Notes under the pieces: generated by a model
What the model saw: the letters and a program-made list of their open reading frames with translations, nothing else
The model's database searches: none
What the model was told of the DNA's origin: nothing
Position numbers and translations under genes: made by a program
Shown: positions 26,033 through 36,205 of the stretch, one piece after another
Layout of the letters: every line of letters starts with the position of its first letter
How positions within the stretch are numbered: position 1 is the stretch's first letter
Origin: Pseudocercospora fijiensis CIRAD86
Lineage: Eukaryota; Ascomycota; Dothideomycetes; Mycosphaerellales; Mycosphaerellaceae
NCBI RefSeq assembly: GCF_000340215.1
Contig: NW_006921538.1
Coordinates: forward strand, 2,108,001-2,172,000
DNA: 64,000 nucleotides
Direction: 5' to 3'

Positions 26033-26608
26033 TTCAGATGTTTCTTCCCGCGAAAGACGGCACCACCTAGGTAGCAGCTCGATTGCCCTTCTTTCCTCAA
26101 GCCGAATTCCCTCCTGGAGATGCAATGGTGCATCTTTGAGTCTGTTAATCGCAACAAATGCATAGCACACCATGAGGCTGATGACAAGCTTTCGCGGGCG
26201 CACTATCCGAATTGACCTGTCCCAAAGTATACGTGAGAAGTATACTGGCCGCTATCCTAGTCGGGATTTGATGAACAGCATGGATATGCTGCACGAGCTC
26301 ACCTCGCCCTGCCAGAGCTGTTGGACGCGTAGAGACGTGTCACTTTCCCGTCCATCGATGGACCGACCTGCTTCATCTGAACTCGATTTCGCATCTGAAC
26401 GCGACATCAAAGAGACGCTATCACTGACTTGAAGTCCGAGCACATTTCACACACGCTGCAAAGTGGGCGGCACGAAAGCCCAAAGACTGACACTTGTGCT
26501 TCTCCACCAACATTCCGTGCACAGTCTTATCCACTCGTCTCCTTCGCCATCGCAGAGTACCACAGGAACCTCAATTTACATCTCTCGCCTAGGGTTACTT
26601 CAACAGCA
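26033..26608. other. Intergenic or leader of the 26,609 gene
   Basis: 576 bp before the ATG at 26,609. The long open frame of the next gene reaches back to 26,429 without an ATG, so part of this may be its leader or an unrecognised upstream exon. An 86-codon ATG frame at 26,172-26,432 has no supporting feature. Confidence 0.4.
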
Positions 26609-29230
26609 ATGTCGAAATCTCGTCTGAGATTTCCTTCTACATTCAGGGAACGAACTTGGGCGCAATCTCCGGTAGGCACGCCAGAACTGGAGGAGCGCGT
26701 ACTGGAAACACCCGACCTTGTCAAGTCTTCACAATTCATCGCCAACGATGAGGAGATCGAACAGGCTTTAAGTGAACCACTTTCAACGCTTGACTTCGAT
26801 CTGGAAGGCATTGGCGCTGCCGCACCATCTATCGCACCTAAGACGCTGGAGCAGCGGCCTCCACCACGTTTCCAGGTTCCATCGTCAGACAGCGGGGAGG
26901 ACTCAGTTCTCCCTACGCCAGAAAAGCCCTGTGGTGTGCCAGTCTCATCACCTCCAGTTCCGAAGTCTACGAGCTCCCACGATAGCGGGATAGAGATACC
27001 ATCATCCCCTATGCTTAAAGCGACAACTGCTCCCAGATCTTCACCCCACCATGACACGGCGATACCAGTACGATCAAAAGCAGAATATCCGGGCTTTGTC
27101 GGAGACATTGAAGCACAGACTGAAGCTGTGATAAGCAACGCAGAGGCTCAGAAGAGCGCAAAGCCCGTCAGTGACAACACAAGGGCAGCAGCTAAGCTCG
27201 ATTCCGTCACGCTACTACGCATGCTTGCAGCAGCAGCTTTTCTGGTGCCAGAAATGGAAGAATCGCATTTGGCAGCTGCAGTCAAGCAAGTGCAGACTTG
27301 GTCCATGGAAAGAGCGGGTCTGAATATTCTCATCAAAACAATTCTGGCGAAAGCCGCGAATGCTGAGGAGACGGACTTGTTCCAAAGCTTCGTAAGAGAC
27401 GCCGAGACATACCTCATAGCTCAGGGCAAACTTGAAAAGACAGGCACTGGAGCGAATTCTGTTGCGGCGGAGCATGACGCAGTGGTGGATGATCGTATGA
27501 AGAGCAACCAAGACCACAGTATAGGCACGTGCTCTCCAACTTGGAGGCATGAGGAGGGGGCGAAAGAGACGAAAGGCACTGCTACTCCCAACAGCACAGA
27601 ACTTCCCGCCAGCTCGCAGCCACGGTCACTACAGGAGCAAGTCGACAAAAGCATTAGCCATATTCTGGAGCGCAAACAGCTCGACAAAGCGCTTGCTATC
27701 TGGCAAGTACACCAGGAGGCAATCTACGATCGCGATGTCAAAGACTTGCTCGAGAAGTTTCTGCAAAGCCGCGCTTCTCGGGACGAAAGCCAACGATTCA
27801 GAACACTTTTGAAAGTCAAGCAAGACAGGTTCAAGATTCATAAGAAGAGCCCGAACCGCAAGATACGCATGGTCTCGAGGGCGATCCAGACGGATTTCAG
27901 CGCTGTTGACGAGCCTCGGAACTGCACAGGAAGGGAAATCATATCCACGGCCACACAAACCGATGAAGTCGGCCTCCAGGTCCTCACACGGTCTTCAGAC
28001 AGCCTTAAAAGGCCACCTGCCGAGTCAGAAGAGGATGTGCCTGTGGAAGAAACAAATAACGGCAATGACAGATCTACTCATGTTATGGACGATGGTCAGC
28101 AAAACTCTCGCGAAAACAGTCAGATCCCAAAGAAGCGCGAGTGTGAACCTGATCCACAGCCTGACCTCATATCAACGCCAGCAGAAGGTCCATTCAGAAG
28201 TCTTCAGAACTTGCAGCGGAAACGACAGAAGCGGGAGGACGCGAGAAAATTTGCCAAGTTCCTTATGCAGACCGAAGACGGCAGGGACAGCCAGCTCTAT
28301 CTGGATCTCCTCGAGCGCAGTGAACAAGGCAGGAAGCGAAGAGACAGCAATGCTGCTAAGACTGCTTCGCGGAGACTGCATGCAGCACTCAGTGATTCGA
28401 GCTCTGTCTGTGAAGGCGTGAGCACTCCTCGCTCGACGCCAAATACGATCTATAGCAGCAACTCGTTGACTCAGAGCGGCATGAGATTTGCTGCCGACAC
28501 GAATGTTGGTGCGATTCGAGTAGTCGATGCACCGGTAAGCAGCTCTAAGCCATCTTCTGATAAGACTGCGAGTCCAGACGCAGTGTCACCAGATCTGCAA
28601 GCGAGCAAGCGCAGTGTGCGCTACCCTGAGGCGAGTCCAGCAGACTCTGGAGCTACCACTGCCCAAGCTTGCAAGAGCGAGGATCGGGAGGAAAGTCTTG
28701 GTGGAGCAGAAACCAGCTCTGTCGCACAACCATCGTTGACGGACCGCGATAGTGCCCCATGCGGGAGCACACCTGATACCAGCGAGACCACTTCTGACCG
28801 TTCCAAGACCAATACTAAGGAGCCGCCCGAGAGTACTGGACCTCAAGTCGATAGAACACCCAAACCTTCCGAAGTCACCTTTGCAGCGCTCAAGCCGCCT
28901 GCTCCATCGCCCCCGAACATCGCGTCTCCGCCTCGATCACCACAGCTACTGCATTGCAAACGTTGTGATTATCATGCATATGGAAGTGGTGATCACTCCC
29001 GATACTGCCATGGGTACAGAGCGCTACGCAAAGCGAACAAAGCTGCTCGAAGGCTTGAACACAGGTTAAGGAAGCAAGCGCAGGCTACAGCTGCAGCTCA
29101 AGACATGCCGAAGGCGTGCAAGAAGAGTGGTGTTGTGGAGACTGAAGAAGAAACGTATCGTATCGCAACTGGGAATCCGGGGAGATGGAATGTGAGAAGA
29201 GGTAGTTTGGCTTACAAGTCTTGGCGTTAG
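26609..29230 (+). CDS. Large disordered protein with C-terminal C2HC-like zinc-finger motif, unknown
   Basis: A single open frame, about 873 residues from the first in-frame ATG (MSKSRLRFPSTFRERTW). Most of it is low-complexity Ser/Pro/Glu sequence. A helical core near residues 200-280 (RMLAAAAFLVPEMEESHLAA) and a Lys/Arg-rich helix near 540-600 (LQRKRQKREDARKFAKFL) are the structured parts. Close to the C-terminus, CKRCDYHAYGSGDHSRYC has Cys and His spaced like a C2HC zinc finger, followed by a basic helix. A nuclear or nucleic-acid-binding role is inference. It converges with the RRM-like gene, leaving 207 bp between stops. Confidence 0.7.
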   Translation: MSKSRLRFPSTFRERTWAQSPVGTPELEERVLETPDLVKSSQFIANDEEIEQALSEPLSTLDFDLEGIGAAAPSIAPKTLEQRPPPRFQVPSSDSGEDSVLPTPEKPCGVPVSSPPVPKSTSSHDSGIEIPSSPMLKATTAPRSSPHHDTAIPVRSKAEYPGFVGDIEAQTEAVISNAEAQKSAKPVSDNTRAAAKLDSVTLLRMLAAAAFLVPEMEESHLAAAVKQVQTWSMERAGLNILIKTILAKAANAEETDLFQSFVRDAETYLIAQGKLEKTGTGANSVAAEHDAVVDDRMKSNQDHSIGTCSPTWRHEEGAKETKGTATPNSTELPASSQPRSLQEQVDKSISHILERKQLDKALAIWQVHQEAIYDRDVKDLLEKFLQSRASRDESQRFRTLLKVKQDRFKIHKKSPNRKIRMVSRAIQTDFSAVDEPRNCTGREIISTATQTDEVGLQVLTRSSDSLKRPPAESEEDVPVEETNNGNDRSTHVMDDGQQNSRENSQIPKKRECEPDPQPDLISTPAEGPFRSLQNLQRKRQKREDARKFAKFLMQTEDGRDSQLYLDLLERSEQGRKRRDSNAAKTASRRLHAALSDSSSVCEGVSTPRSTPNTIYSSNSLTQSGMRFAADTNVGAIRVVDAPVSSSKPSSDKTASPDAVSPDLQASKRSVRYPEASPADSGATTAQACKSEDREESLGGAETSSVAQPSLTDRDSAPCGSTPDTSETTSDRSKTNTKEPPESTGPQVDRTPKPSEVTFAALKPPAPSPPNIASPPRSPQLLHCKRCDYHAYGSGDHSRYCHGYRALRKANKAARRLEHRLRKQAQATAAAQDMPKACKKSGVVETEEETYRIATGNPGRWNVRRGSLAYKSWR

Positions 29231-29437
29231 GTGTGTGATGGAGATGTGAGGGTGTGTATGTGTATATTCAAAGTATCGTATGCATCTACTAATCTCAGCA
29301 CAATTGACATGTGCGGTGCAGAGTCTTGGCTTCTGCTGATGCTCGGAGAGCCACAGTGAATCCAAAAATGAATACTCGCTTTCCCTGTCCGACCCCTCAA
29401 GTCTCAATAGCATATCCTTCGCGCAAATTTTTTTCCC

Positions 29438-31516
29438 TTATCCCTCCACCATCTCCACTTCTCCCTCCCCCTTAATTCCACATTCCATAAGTAACTCCTC
29501 TCCTCCCCCTCCAGCCTCGACCGCCTCCTCCCCAAGTCCGACTCCACCCTCCCTCGACCCCTTAGCCTTCTCACAAGGATCCGTCGAAAATCCACGACCA
29601 ATCTTTCCAAAGAAATTGAAATTCTTCTCCATAGCTCTACGCGCGTCGACAGCCTCTTGAAGGCTCGCGAACTCGAAGAGCATCAGGCCTGGGACTTCTG
29701 CATCGAAGCTCTCCTTCAGAGGCTTTCTAGCTCCTCCACGCATCATCTCCTCGACGACTCGATCGAGCGGGAACGTCTTTTCCGGATCGTGGATGTAGAG
29801 GACTCGGCTAAGGTTTTCGAGTTTCATTTTTGAGATAATCCAGGGTGGGAGAGGACGGGTGATTGTTGGGATTAAAGCTACAGCGGCTTCGAAAGTCGCG
29901 TGAGTAGTTGGGAGAGTGAAGGTTGAGTTTGTTTCGCAGGATTTGAGGAAGTCTTTCGTGTCTTTTCCTGATGTAAATGTGACGGTGACTACATTTGTCT
30001 CCATCGGTGGGTTGGTGCGGAAGCCAGCTGTGTCGTGGAGGATGGCTGAGAAGATTCTGCCGCATCGGATGTTGGAGAGGACGTCGTGGAGTGTGGCTGA
30101 CTTTGGGATGTTGGAGATTGTAACTGCTCGGTAGGTATGAATGTTCTCCGGAGGCGAGGTTGCGAACAGCTCTTCGAGTTCCTGTGGGCCCCTTGGAATG
30201 AATCGAGGACGCTGACCGAGTGCGCGATCTCGATGCTGGAAGCGAGGAGGTGCCTCAGCCGTGTCATGCTGTAATGGAAGCTGCAAATCAGAGTCTACGG
30301 CACGTTGAACTTCTTGTGGTGCCTTTTGCTCCGCGTGCGTCGACAGCGCAAGCTGGTGTGGCACTTCAAGCACGACTTGTGGAGATGTGTCTGCATCGAT
30401 GCCGACTGATTTCGGTGGCAAGTCCTCCTTCGCAGTGATCACGGTGAGATGATCGAACGAGGCTGGATCTGCTGGCTTTGGGGAAACAGAATCCACCTCA
30501 GATGGCTGTGTCTCGTTGCCTTTCGCCTCCATCGTCTCATCAGAAGCTTCCAATTCTTGATCGATGGGTTCGCCCTTCTCTCGCTCCGGCTCATGGTCAA
30601 CCTCAGCCTGTGGAGATGCCGTGGCTAAGCGAGCGTTTCCCTGTGCTTGCCCTCGAGCTTTCATTTTCTCCAAGTACGCTGGCCGAATCACTTCCTCATA
30701 GTATTGGATGTATTCATAGCCATTGTGACGGGGATGGTTCACAGCATGTCGATGCCAAGCTCGATCACGCTCTTCAGGCGTCTGATCTTCCAGAAAGCAA
30801 GCCATCCCCATCATGCGCATATGCTCTGCATTGTGGAACGGAAGAGGAGCCACAGGCTCAATTGGTGCGGTAATCGGGGTAGGGACGAATGCTGATGTAC
30901 CATCGCCGTACTTGATCTCGAAGCCGTGCAGCTTCTGGCGATGAGAAGTTGGAGGATGGTCTTGGTCGAAAAGATCGTCATTCGTGTCGGCGGAGAAAGA
31001 GTGGGCAATGCCCAGTCCGAAAGTGTCTCTCTTCTTCTCTGGTTTCTTAGGAGTCAGAGTAGTGACGGTGTCGTGTGAAACAGGCTGGAGGAGTGTAGTC
31101 TCAAGTGCTGACGTATCGTCCTCCTCAAAGCTAAGGAGCTCATCTACAGTAGCTTGTGTGCCTTCACGAGATGCTTCGGATATTGAAGCGACACTGTCTC
31201 TGCGTCGATGATAAGAGGGCCGAATGCCGATTCGACCCTTGAGAGCAACACTCGGCGCGAGACCAAGTTGGGCTTTGAGTCGGACGTTCTCGTGGATTGC
31301 ACGCTCGTACTTCTGCTGGAGGCTAGCATTGATTTTGCTTTCGGAGTAGGTATCGCTCGATGGCGCAGAGAGTCTTGCAAGGAGGAATTGGTTGGCATTC
31401 CGAGCCTCGGCCAGCTGCTCCTTGACGTAGCGAAGCTCTGCCTCGAGCTCTCCGCTACGGTAAAGCAGATTGTGGAGAGTATTCGTATCCATGTTGTTGA
31501 AGTTGTTGATGTCCAT
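29438..31516 (-). CDS. Coiled-coil protein with RRM-like C-terminal folds, unknown
   Basis: An intronless frame of 692 residues starting at ATG (MDINNFNNMDTNTLHNLLYR). Residues about 14-50 form a coiled coil (ELRYVKEQLAEARNANQFLL). The middle is acidic and disordered. From about residue 450, a beta-alpha-beta pattern (YRAVTISNIPKSATLHDVLS) resembles an RNA recognition motif, and a second one follows (LSRVLYIHDPEKTFPLDRVV). Residues about 650-690 are Gly/Glu-rich. The RNP aromatic residues are weak, so RNA binding is only suggested. The gene faces CDC6 across about 1 kb. Confidence 0.75.
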   Translation of the reverse strand: MDINNFNNMDTNTLHNLLYRSGELEAELRYVKEQLAEARNANQFLLARLSAPSSDTYSESKINASLQQKYERAIHENVRLKAQLGLAPSVALKGRIGIRPSYHRRRDSVASISEASREGTQATVDELLSFEEDDTSALETTLLQPVSHDTVTTLTPKKPEKKRDTFGLGIAHSFSADTNDDLFDQDHPPTSHRQKLHGFEIKYGDGTSAFVPTPITAPIEPVAPLPFHNAEHMRMMGMACFLEDQTPEERDRAWHRHAVNHPRHNGYEYIQYYEEVIRPAYLEKMKARGQAQGNARLATASPQAEVDHEPEREKGEPIDQELEASDETMEAKGNETQPSEVDSVSPKPADPASFDHLTVITAKEDLPPKSVGIDADTSPQVVLEVPHQLALSTHAEQKAPQEVQRAVDSDLQLPLQHDTAEAPPRFQHRDRALGQRPRFIPRGPQELEELFATSPPENIHTYRAVTISNIPKSATLHDVLSNIRCGRIFSAILHDTAGFRTNPPMETNVVTVTFTSGKDTKDFLKSCETNSTFTLPTTHATFEAAVALIPTITRPLPPWIISKMKLENLSRVLYIHDPEKTFPLDRVVEEMMRGGARKPLKESFDAEVPGLMLFEFASLQEAVDARRAMEKNFNFFGKIGRGFSTDPCEKAKGSREGGVGLGEEAVEAGGGGEELLMECGIKGEGEVEMVEG

Positions 31517-32544
31517 GATGGATGTTTGTGTGAAGGTGGTTTGGTGTCGAGATGTGGTTTGAGATGGTGTGCAGAAGTCTGGATGCAGACTGAAATACCA
31601 GTTGGCAAAATGGAGTGAAATGGATCTGTGCTTGTGCTCAGTACTGAAGTGAGTAGCATGTGAGAGTGGTGTCCATATTGGGCCATTGACCGGTCAACCA
31701 GGCATGTGAGCTCTGCGGAAGCGTGTGAGCTCTGCGAAAAAGTGATGGCGCGTCAAGACCAAGTTCCATGTGGACAAGATGACCTGCTACTTTCTCGAAT
31801 CCTGAGAGAAGATGCCCATCTCTCAATGTTCGACTACAGTGCTAGCCGAGATCTCAGTCTCATCGAAGAAGCATCTTCTTGCACACCGAGCGAGGTATAG
31901 TGTCAAGCATCAAGGCTCTTTCGAACTCTCCAACCGAAAGGCCAGCCGAAGCAGAGATATTGTGTTTCCTCTCCACCTTGAGCGATTCGATACATCATTT
32001 TTCTTGACCTGCGGCCACCTTGACTCTTTATGTCGATCTACACACGCCTACAGCGTTACCTTGCCGCCAACGATGTCAGCAGCGATTACAGGAGCAAGCA
32101 AGATGTTGCTCTTTGATTCTGCATGGGTAAGCGGCCTTTCCAGCCGCCTGAGACCATCCATACTGGGTGTCAAGATATGAAGACAACGCGGGCAGCGTTG
32201 ATTCTTTTTCGCGGTAAGAAGCGTGCTCGCAGGTCCTACCAGCCATATGTAGGAGTTGTTTCGAGATCGAGACAGGCCCTGCGAATTCCATCCGCTTCGA
32301 CTTGCCATGTTCTCTGATGATGGCGTTGTTTGAAGTTGATGAACAAGAGTGATGGTCGAGGCGCGTGTGAAGGAGAAGGTGGCTGGGCGTGAATTGCTTG
32401 GCACCACTTTATCGCTAGCGCGTTTGTACGCGACGCGACGCGTAAAGAAAGGCCGAGTCTCGTCGATCCCACCTTCTCCCACCACACATACACTGCATTG
32501 CGATTGCTTCCCGCCCACACACGCATACACCAGCAGTTGCGACT
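31517..32544. promoter_or_regulatory. Divergent upstream region of the RRM-like gene and CDC6
   Basis: 1.03 kb between two divergent starts, with no supported gene. The CDC6-proximal end carries an MCB cluster, listed separately. Confidence 0.55.
32428..32443. promoter_or_regulatory. MluI cell-cycle box (MCB) cluster upstream of CDC6
   Basis: The sequence ACGCGACGCGACGCGT ends in a perfect ACGCGT (32,438-32,443) and contains two further overlapping ACGCG cores, about 100 bp before the CDC6 ATG. ACGCGT is the established binding site of MBF (Mbp1/Swi6 in budding yeast, Cdc10-Res in fission yeast), which drives G1/S genes including cdc18/CDC6. Function here is inferred from sequence and position. 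Confidence 0.75.
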
Positions 32545-34497
32545 ATGTCAGTACTCGGCAAGCGCACCAGAAGTGCCGCTGCGCCTACACCAGCAGCAGC
32601 GACGCCGTCAACGCGCAAGACGGGAAAGCGCATTGGCCTCGAGATCTCGCATGAAGATGCAGCAACCACATCATCCCGCGCAAAGCGAAGAATAGCAATC
32701 AACGAGCCGAATGATGAGAACCAGAATCCATTCGTTGTCAAGCGACAAGATGGAGGCGAATCGGGCGACGAGATGGAGGTCGATGTGGTCGAGCCACCGA
32801 AGAAGAAGACGCGTCAGTCTCCGAGAACAGCGCCTGCTAAGCACGGCGCGCTCGAATCTCGTGCAGAAGTCTCGCCTGTCAAACTCGGAAGCCACTTTAA
32901 AGTGACCAAGTCGGCAATTGGCGTATATCAGGACGGCAAGGACGACCGAGGGAAGGAGAATACACCAAAGACGCCGAGACATCGCGACGCGCTGTCTAAG
33001 AAAGTGCCCATCACTCCACGGCACAGAGTTCTCGCCAGTCAAGCTACTCCGAGATCCGCCAGAGCACCGGTCACGCCTTCCAATGCCTCAGTCTACAACA
33101 AAGCAAGGCAGTTGTTCTCGCGATGCTCAGATCCTGGCAAGCTCATCGGACGCGACAGCGAAAGAGCAGAACTTTCTACATTCATCCAGTCCGCCATCGA
33201 GTCGAAGTCGACGGGATGCCTCTATATCTCAGGACCGCCTGGCACAGGCAAGAGCGCGCTTCTGAACGAGGTGATCGAGGAGCACGTCAAAGACGGCAGC
33301 ATACCCACTTCTGTCGTCAACTGCATGAGCGTACGAAACACAAAGGATCTCAGCCAGAAGCTGTCCGACGACCTCGACTTGCGAGAAGATGCAGGATTTG
33401 ACTATCTCAAATCGGCGTTTGTGCGAGGGAAAGCGAAGGATAAGAAGAAGTATTTGGTGGTGCTAGACGAGGTGGATGTGCTTGTGGATTTGGACCTCTC
33501 ACTCCTCTACGGCCTTTTTGAATGGTCGATGCACCCGAATTCCCGCCTGATCTTGATTGGCATTGCCAACGCGCTGGATCTCACAGATCGCTTCCTCCCA
33601 CGGCTAAAGGCGCGAAATTTGAAGCCTGAGCTCCTCCCGTTCATGCCATACAGCGCGGCACAAATCGCGGAAGTCATCACTTCAAAGCTCAAGGGTCTTG
33701 CAGGCGGAGAAGCGCAGGTCGTGCCTTTCCTGCACCCAGCAGCGATTCAGTTCTGCGCGAAGAAGGTCGCGGCTCAAACTGGGGACCTGCGAAAAGCTTT
33801 CGATATTTGCAAACGAGCGGTGGATCAGGTGGATCAAGAGACACGCGAAAGAGACTTAAAGGCAGTTGCGGAGAACAGTCCTTCGAAGACGCCACTGATG
33901 GAGAATGTGAATCTCTCATCTCCAGTCTCGCCGAGCAAGAAAGCTGCATACACCATGGAGACTGCTCCAAAAGCAACGATCGCACACATGGCGAAGGTCA
34001 CCGCCCAGGTGTTCAGCAATGGAGCAACACAACGTCTCACCAGCCTCAACTTGCAGCAAAAGGCAGTCCTTTGCGCGCTTGCAGCGCTCGAGAAGCAAAA
34101 GCGCGAAACACAGATCGACCGAATCATGTTCGCTACACCATCAAAGAAAGAAACTTCTGCGCCTTCGGTCAAGCAGCTCTTCGAAGCCTACACGAAGCTT
34201 TGTAAGCGAGACAACGTCTTCCACGCACTTTCAAGCGTAGAATTCAGAGATGTGTTGGCAGGCCTCGAGACACTGAGTCTGCTTTCGGCAGTCGATGGCA
34301 AGAATGGCAGCTTTGCTACGCCCATGACACCGAGCAGAACACCTGGCAGACCGAAGAAGAATGCATTTGCTGGCGAGCGAATCGGCGACGAAAGGAGAGT
34401 TGCGAGTGCTGTGGGTATGAAGGAATTGAATGCGAGTCTGGAAGGACCTGGAGGGGAACTGTTGAAGGAGATGTTGGAGGATGGAGTTCTCGCTTGA
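32545..34497 (+). CDS. CDC6: DNA replication licensing ATPase Cdc6/Cdc18
   Basis: An intronless 650-residue AAA+ protein that loads MCM2-7 onto ORC-bound origins in G1. The N-terminal 180 residues are disordered and basic, with many CDK consensus sites (TPRH twice, SPVK, TPSN-like) and bipartite basic clusters, fitting cell-cycle-regulated degradation and nuclear import. The AAA+ core shows Walker A GPPGTGKS (residues 230-237), Walker B YLVVLDEVD (about 303-311), sensor 1 LILIGIAN and a sensor 2 region TGDLRKAFDICKRA. A winged-helix domain follows (LNLQQKAVLCALAALEKQ to about 600). The C-terminus has more SP/TP sites. An MCB cluster lies in its promoter. Confidence 0.96.
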   Translation: MSVLGKRTRSAAAPTPAAATPSTRKTGKRIGLEISHEDAATTSSRAKRRIAINEPNDENQNPFVVKRQDGGESGDEMEVDVVEPPKKKTRQSPRTAPAKHGALESRAEVSPVKLGSHFKVTKSAIGVYQDGKDDRGKENTPKTPRHRDALSKKVPITPRHRVLASQATPRSARAPVTPSNASVYNKARQLFSRCSDPGKLIGRDSERAELSTFIQSAIESKSTGCLYISGPPGTGKSALLNEVIEEHVKDGSIPTSVVNCMSVRNTKDLSQKLSDDLDLREDAGFDYLKSAFVRGKAKDKKKYLVVLDEVDVLVDLDLSLLYGLFEWSMHPNSRLILIGIANALDLTDRFLPRLKARNLKPELLPFMPYSAAQIAEVITSKLKGLAGGEAQVVPFLHPAAIQFCAKKVAAQTGDLRKAFDICKRAVDQVDQETRERDLKAVAENSPSKTPLMENVNLSSPVSPSKKAAYTMETAPKATIAHMAKVTAQVFSNGATQRLTSLNLQQKAVLCALAALEKQKRETQIDRIMFATPSKKETSAPSVKQLFEAYTKLCKRDNVFHALSSVEFRDVLAGLETLSLLSAVDGKNGSFATPMTPSRTPGRPKKNAFAGERIGDERRVASAVGMKELNASLEGPGGELLKEMLEDGVLA

Positions 34498-35477
34498 TTC
34501 ATTGCCCGTGTGTAAGCGACATGGCGGCATTTTGAGCGTTCTCGCGTGGAAGGGGACTTTACTGTTTAGCGAGGCGTTGTGGGCATTGCATGGCATGGCA
34601 CGGAATTGCATAGCGCTGCATTTGGATATTATGATTGAGGGAGGGCTTTAAGCCTGTAGAATATAGAGATGATCAAAGCGAGATTGAATTGACGACGATG
34701 CATCAGGAAGTCGCATGTCCTATCCCATCACACATATAAGACCTTGACTGCAAGCTGCCAAGCTGGTTGTTTTTCCCCTTCATCTCAGCAGCTGATTCTC
34801 GTGATTCTCAATACGACCATTACAAGGCCATCTCGAGCCCTCTCCCCTGTTCCGCCTCCATTCCAATTTCCGGTCCCACCTGCTTCTCCAGCGACAAGGA
34901 TTCATTCACTCGCGTTACGCGTATCGCGTCTTCCTTGCTACCGACTTTTGCCGTTTGTCTGTCACTCATTGCAAGAATTGGGAATCGGGAGCCGCAATGC
35001 TGCAATTCAGACGGATCCTGCTCCGTCAGTGGCATGCGAGAGCAGCACGCCGTCGGCAAAATCGTATACTCCTAGTAAGTATTAGCCATAGATCTGTTTA
35101 CTCATTCGTATTGCTTTCTTTGCTACTTCTTGATATTGACCCATGCGAAACACATTACGAAGGTGCGGGTCCAGGTCGATATGGGCCAGAACTACGAAGC
35201 AGACCCACGAACACAACTCATGACCCAACGACCAAGGAATCCCACGAAAAAAAAGAACCTTCGCTTTTGAAAGTCCTGTGCTTCAGAACTTATGGACAGG
35301 ACACTACTGCGGTTTGGCTATGATACATTACAGTTTTCCAAAAAAAAAACAAAAAAAAAGACAAAGAAACATGTTTCATCGTCGTGGTGCTGCTTCCTCC
35401 AATGCTTATTCTTCTTCTTCGGCCCTGTACGCAAGGATTGAGATTGCGATCCCAGAGACATCCCACCACAACTTTTC
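34498..35477. other. Convergent intergenic region
   Basis: 980 bp between the CDC6 stop and the LysM gene stop. It contains an A-rich tract at about 35,340-35,360. No gene, RNA or inverted repeat could be supported. Confidence 0.5.
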
Positions 35478-36084
35478 TTAAGCCTTCGGAGTGGTGGCAT
35501 TGCGGCAGTTCTGCGGGAGAATGATCAAGTCACCAGGGGCAGTCTTGCTGGGGTCAACGGTAGGGTTGAGAGCCTTGATCTGTCCAACAGTGGCTTTGTA
35601 TTTCGTGGCCAAGTCGACGAATAGGTCACCAGACTTGATGATGTAAGAGCCAACCGAGTCGCACCGGCTGTTTGGGCAAACTGTGATTTTGAGTTGCTGG
35701 CCGACTTGGATGAGATCTGGGTTTGTGATGTTGGGGTTGGCGGCGAGGATGGAGGCGAGGGTGATGTTGAAGTCCTTGGCGATGGCGGTCAGAGTGTCAC
35801 CGGAGCGGATATTGTAGGCGTTTGGAAGACCAGCGACGCACGTCGCGGTTGCGTTTGGTGATGGTGGGGGAAGGCAAGTCGTGTTGTCTGGCTTGGTGCA
35901 GTTGAGTGGGATCTGCAGGGCCTGGCCATTAAGGATGAAGTTCGGGTTCGTGATCTTGTTGTACGCAGCAATGTCACAAATTCCGGAGCTGAAGTTCTTG
36001 GCGATGGTCGTGAGACTGTCGCCGGACTTGACGGTGTAGTTGGTGAAGCCGGTAGCGCCGCAGATGGTCTTGGTCACTGGAGAG

Positions 36085-36115
<31 letters not shown>

Positions 36116-36168
36116 CGGAGCCGGAGCCGGAGCCAGAGCCAGAGCTGGAGCTGGAGCCAGAGCTGGAG

Positions 36169-36205
<37 letters not shown>

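Noticed and set aside
26172..26432. 86-codon ATG frame before the 873-residue protein
   Set aside because: No domain or signal, and I could not find a convincing splice into the downstream frame; left as a possible leader ORF.
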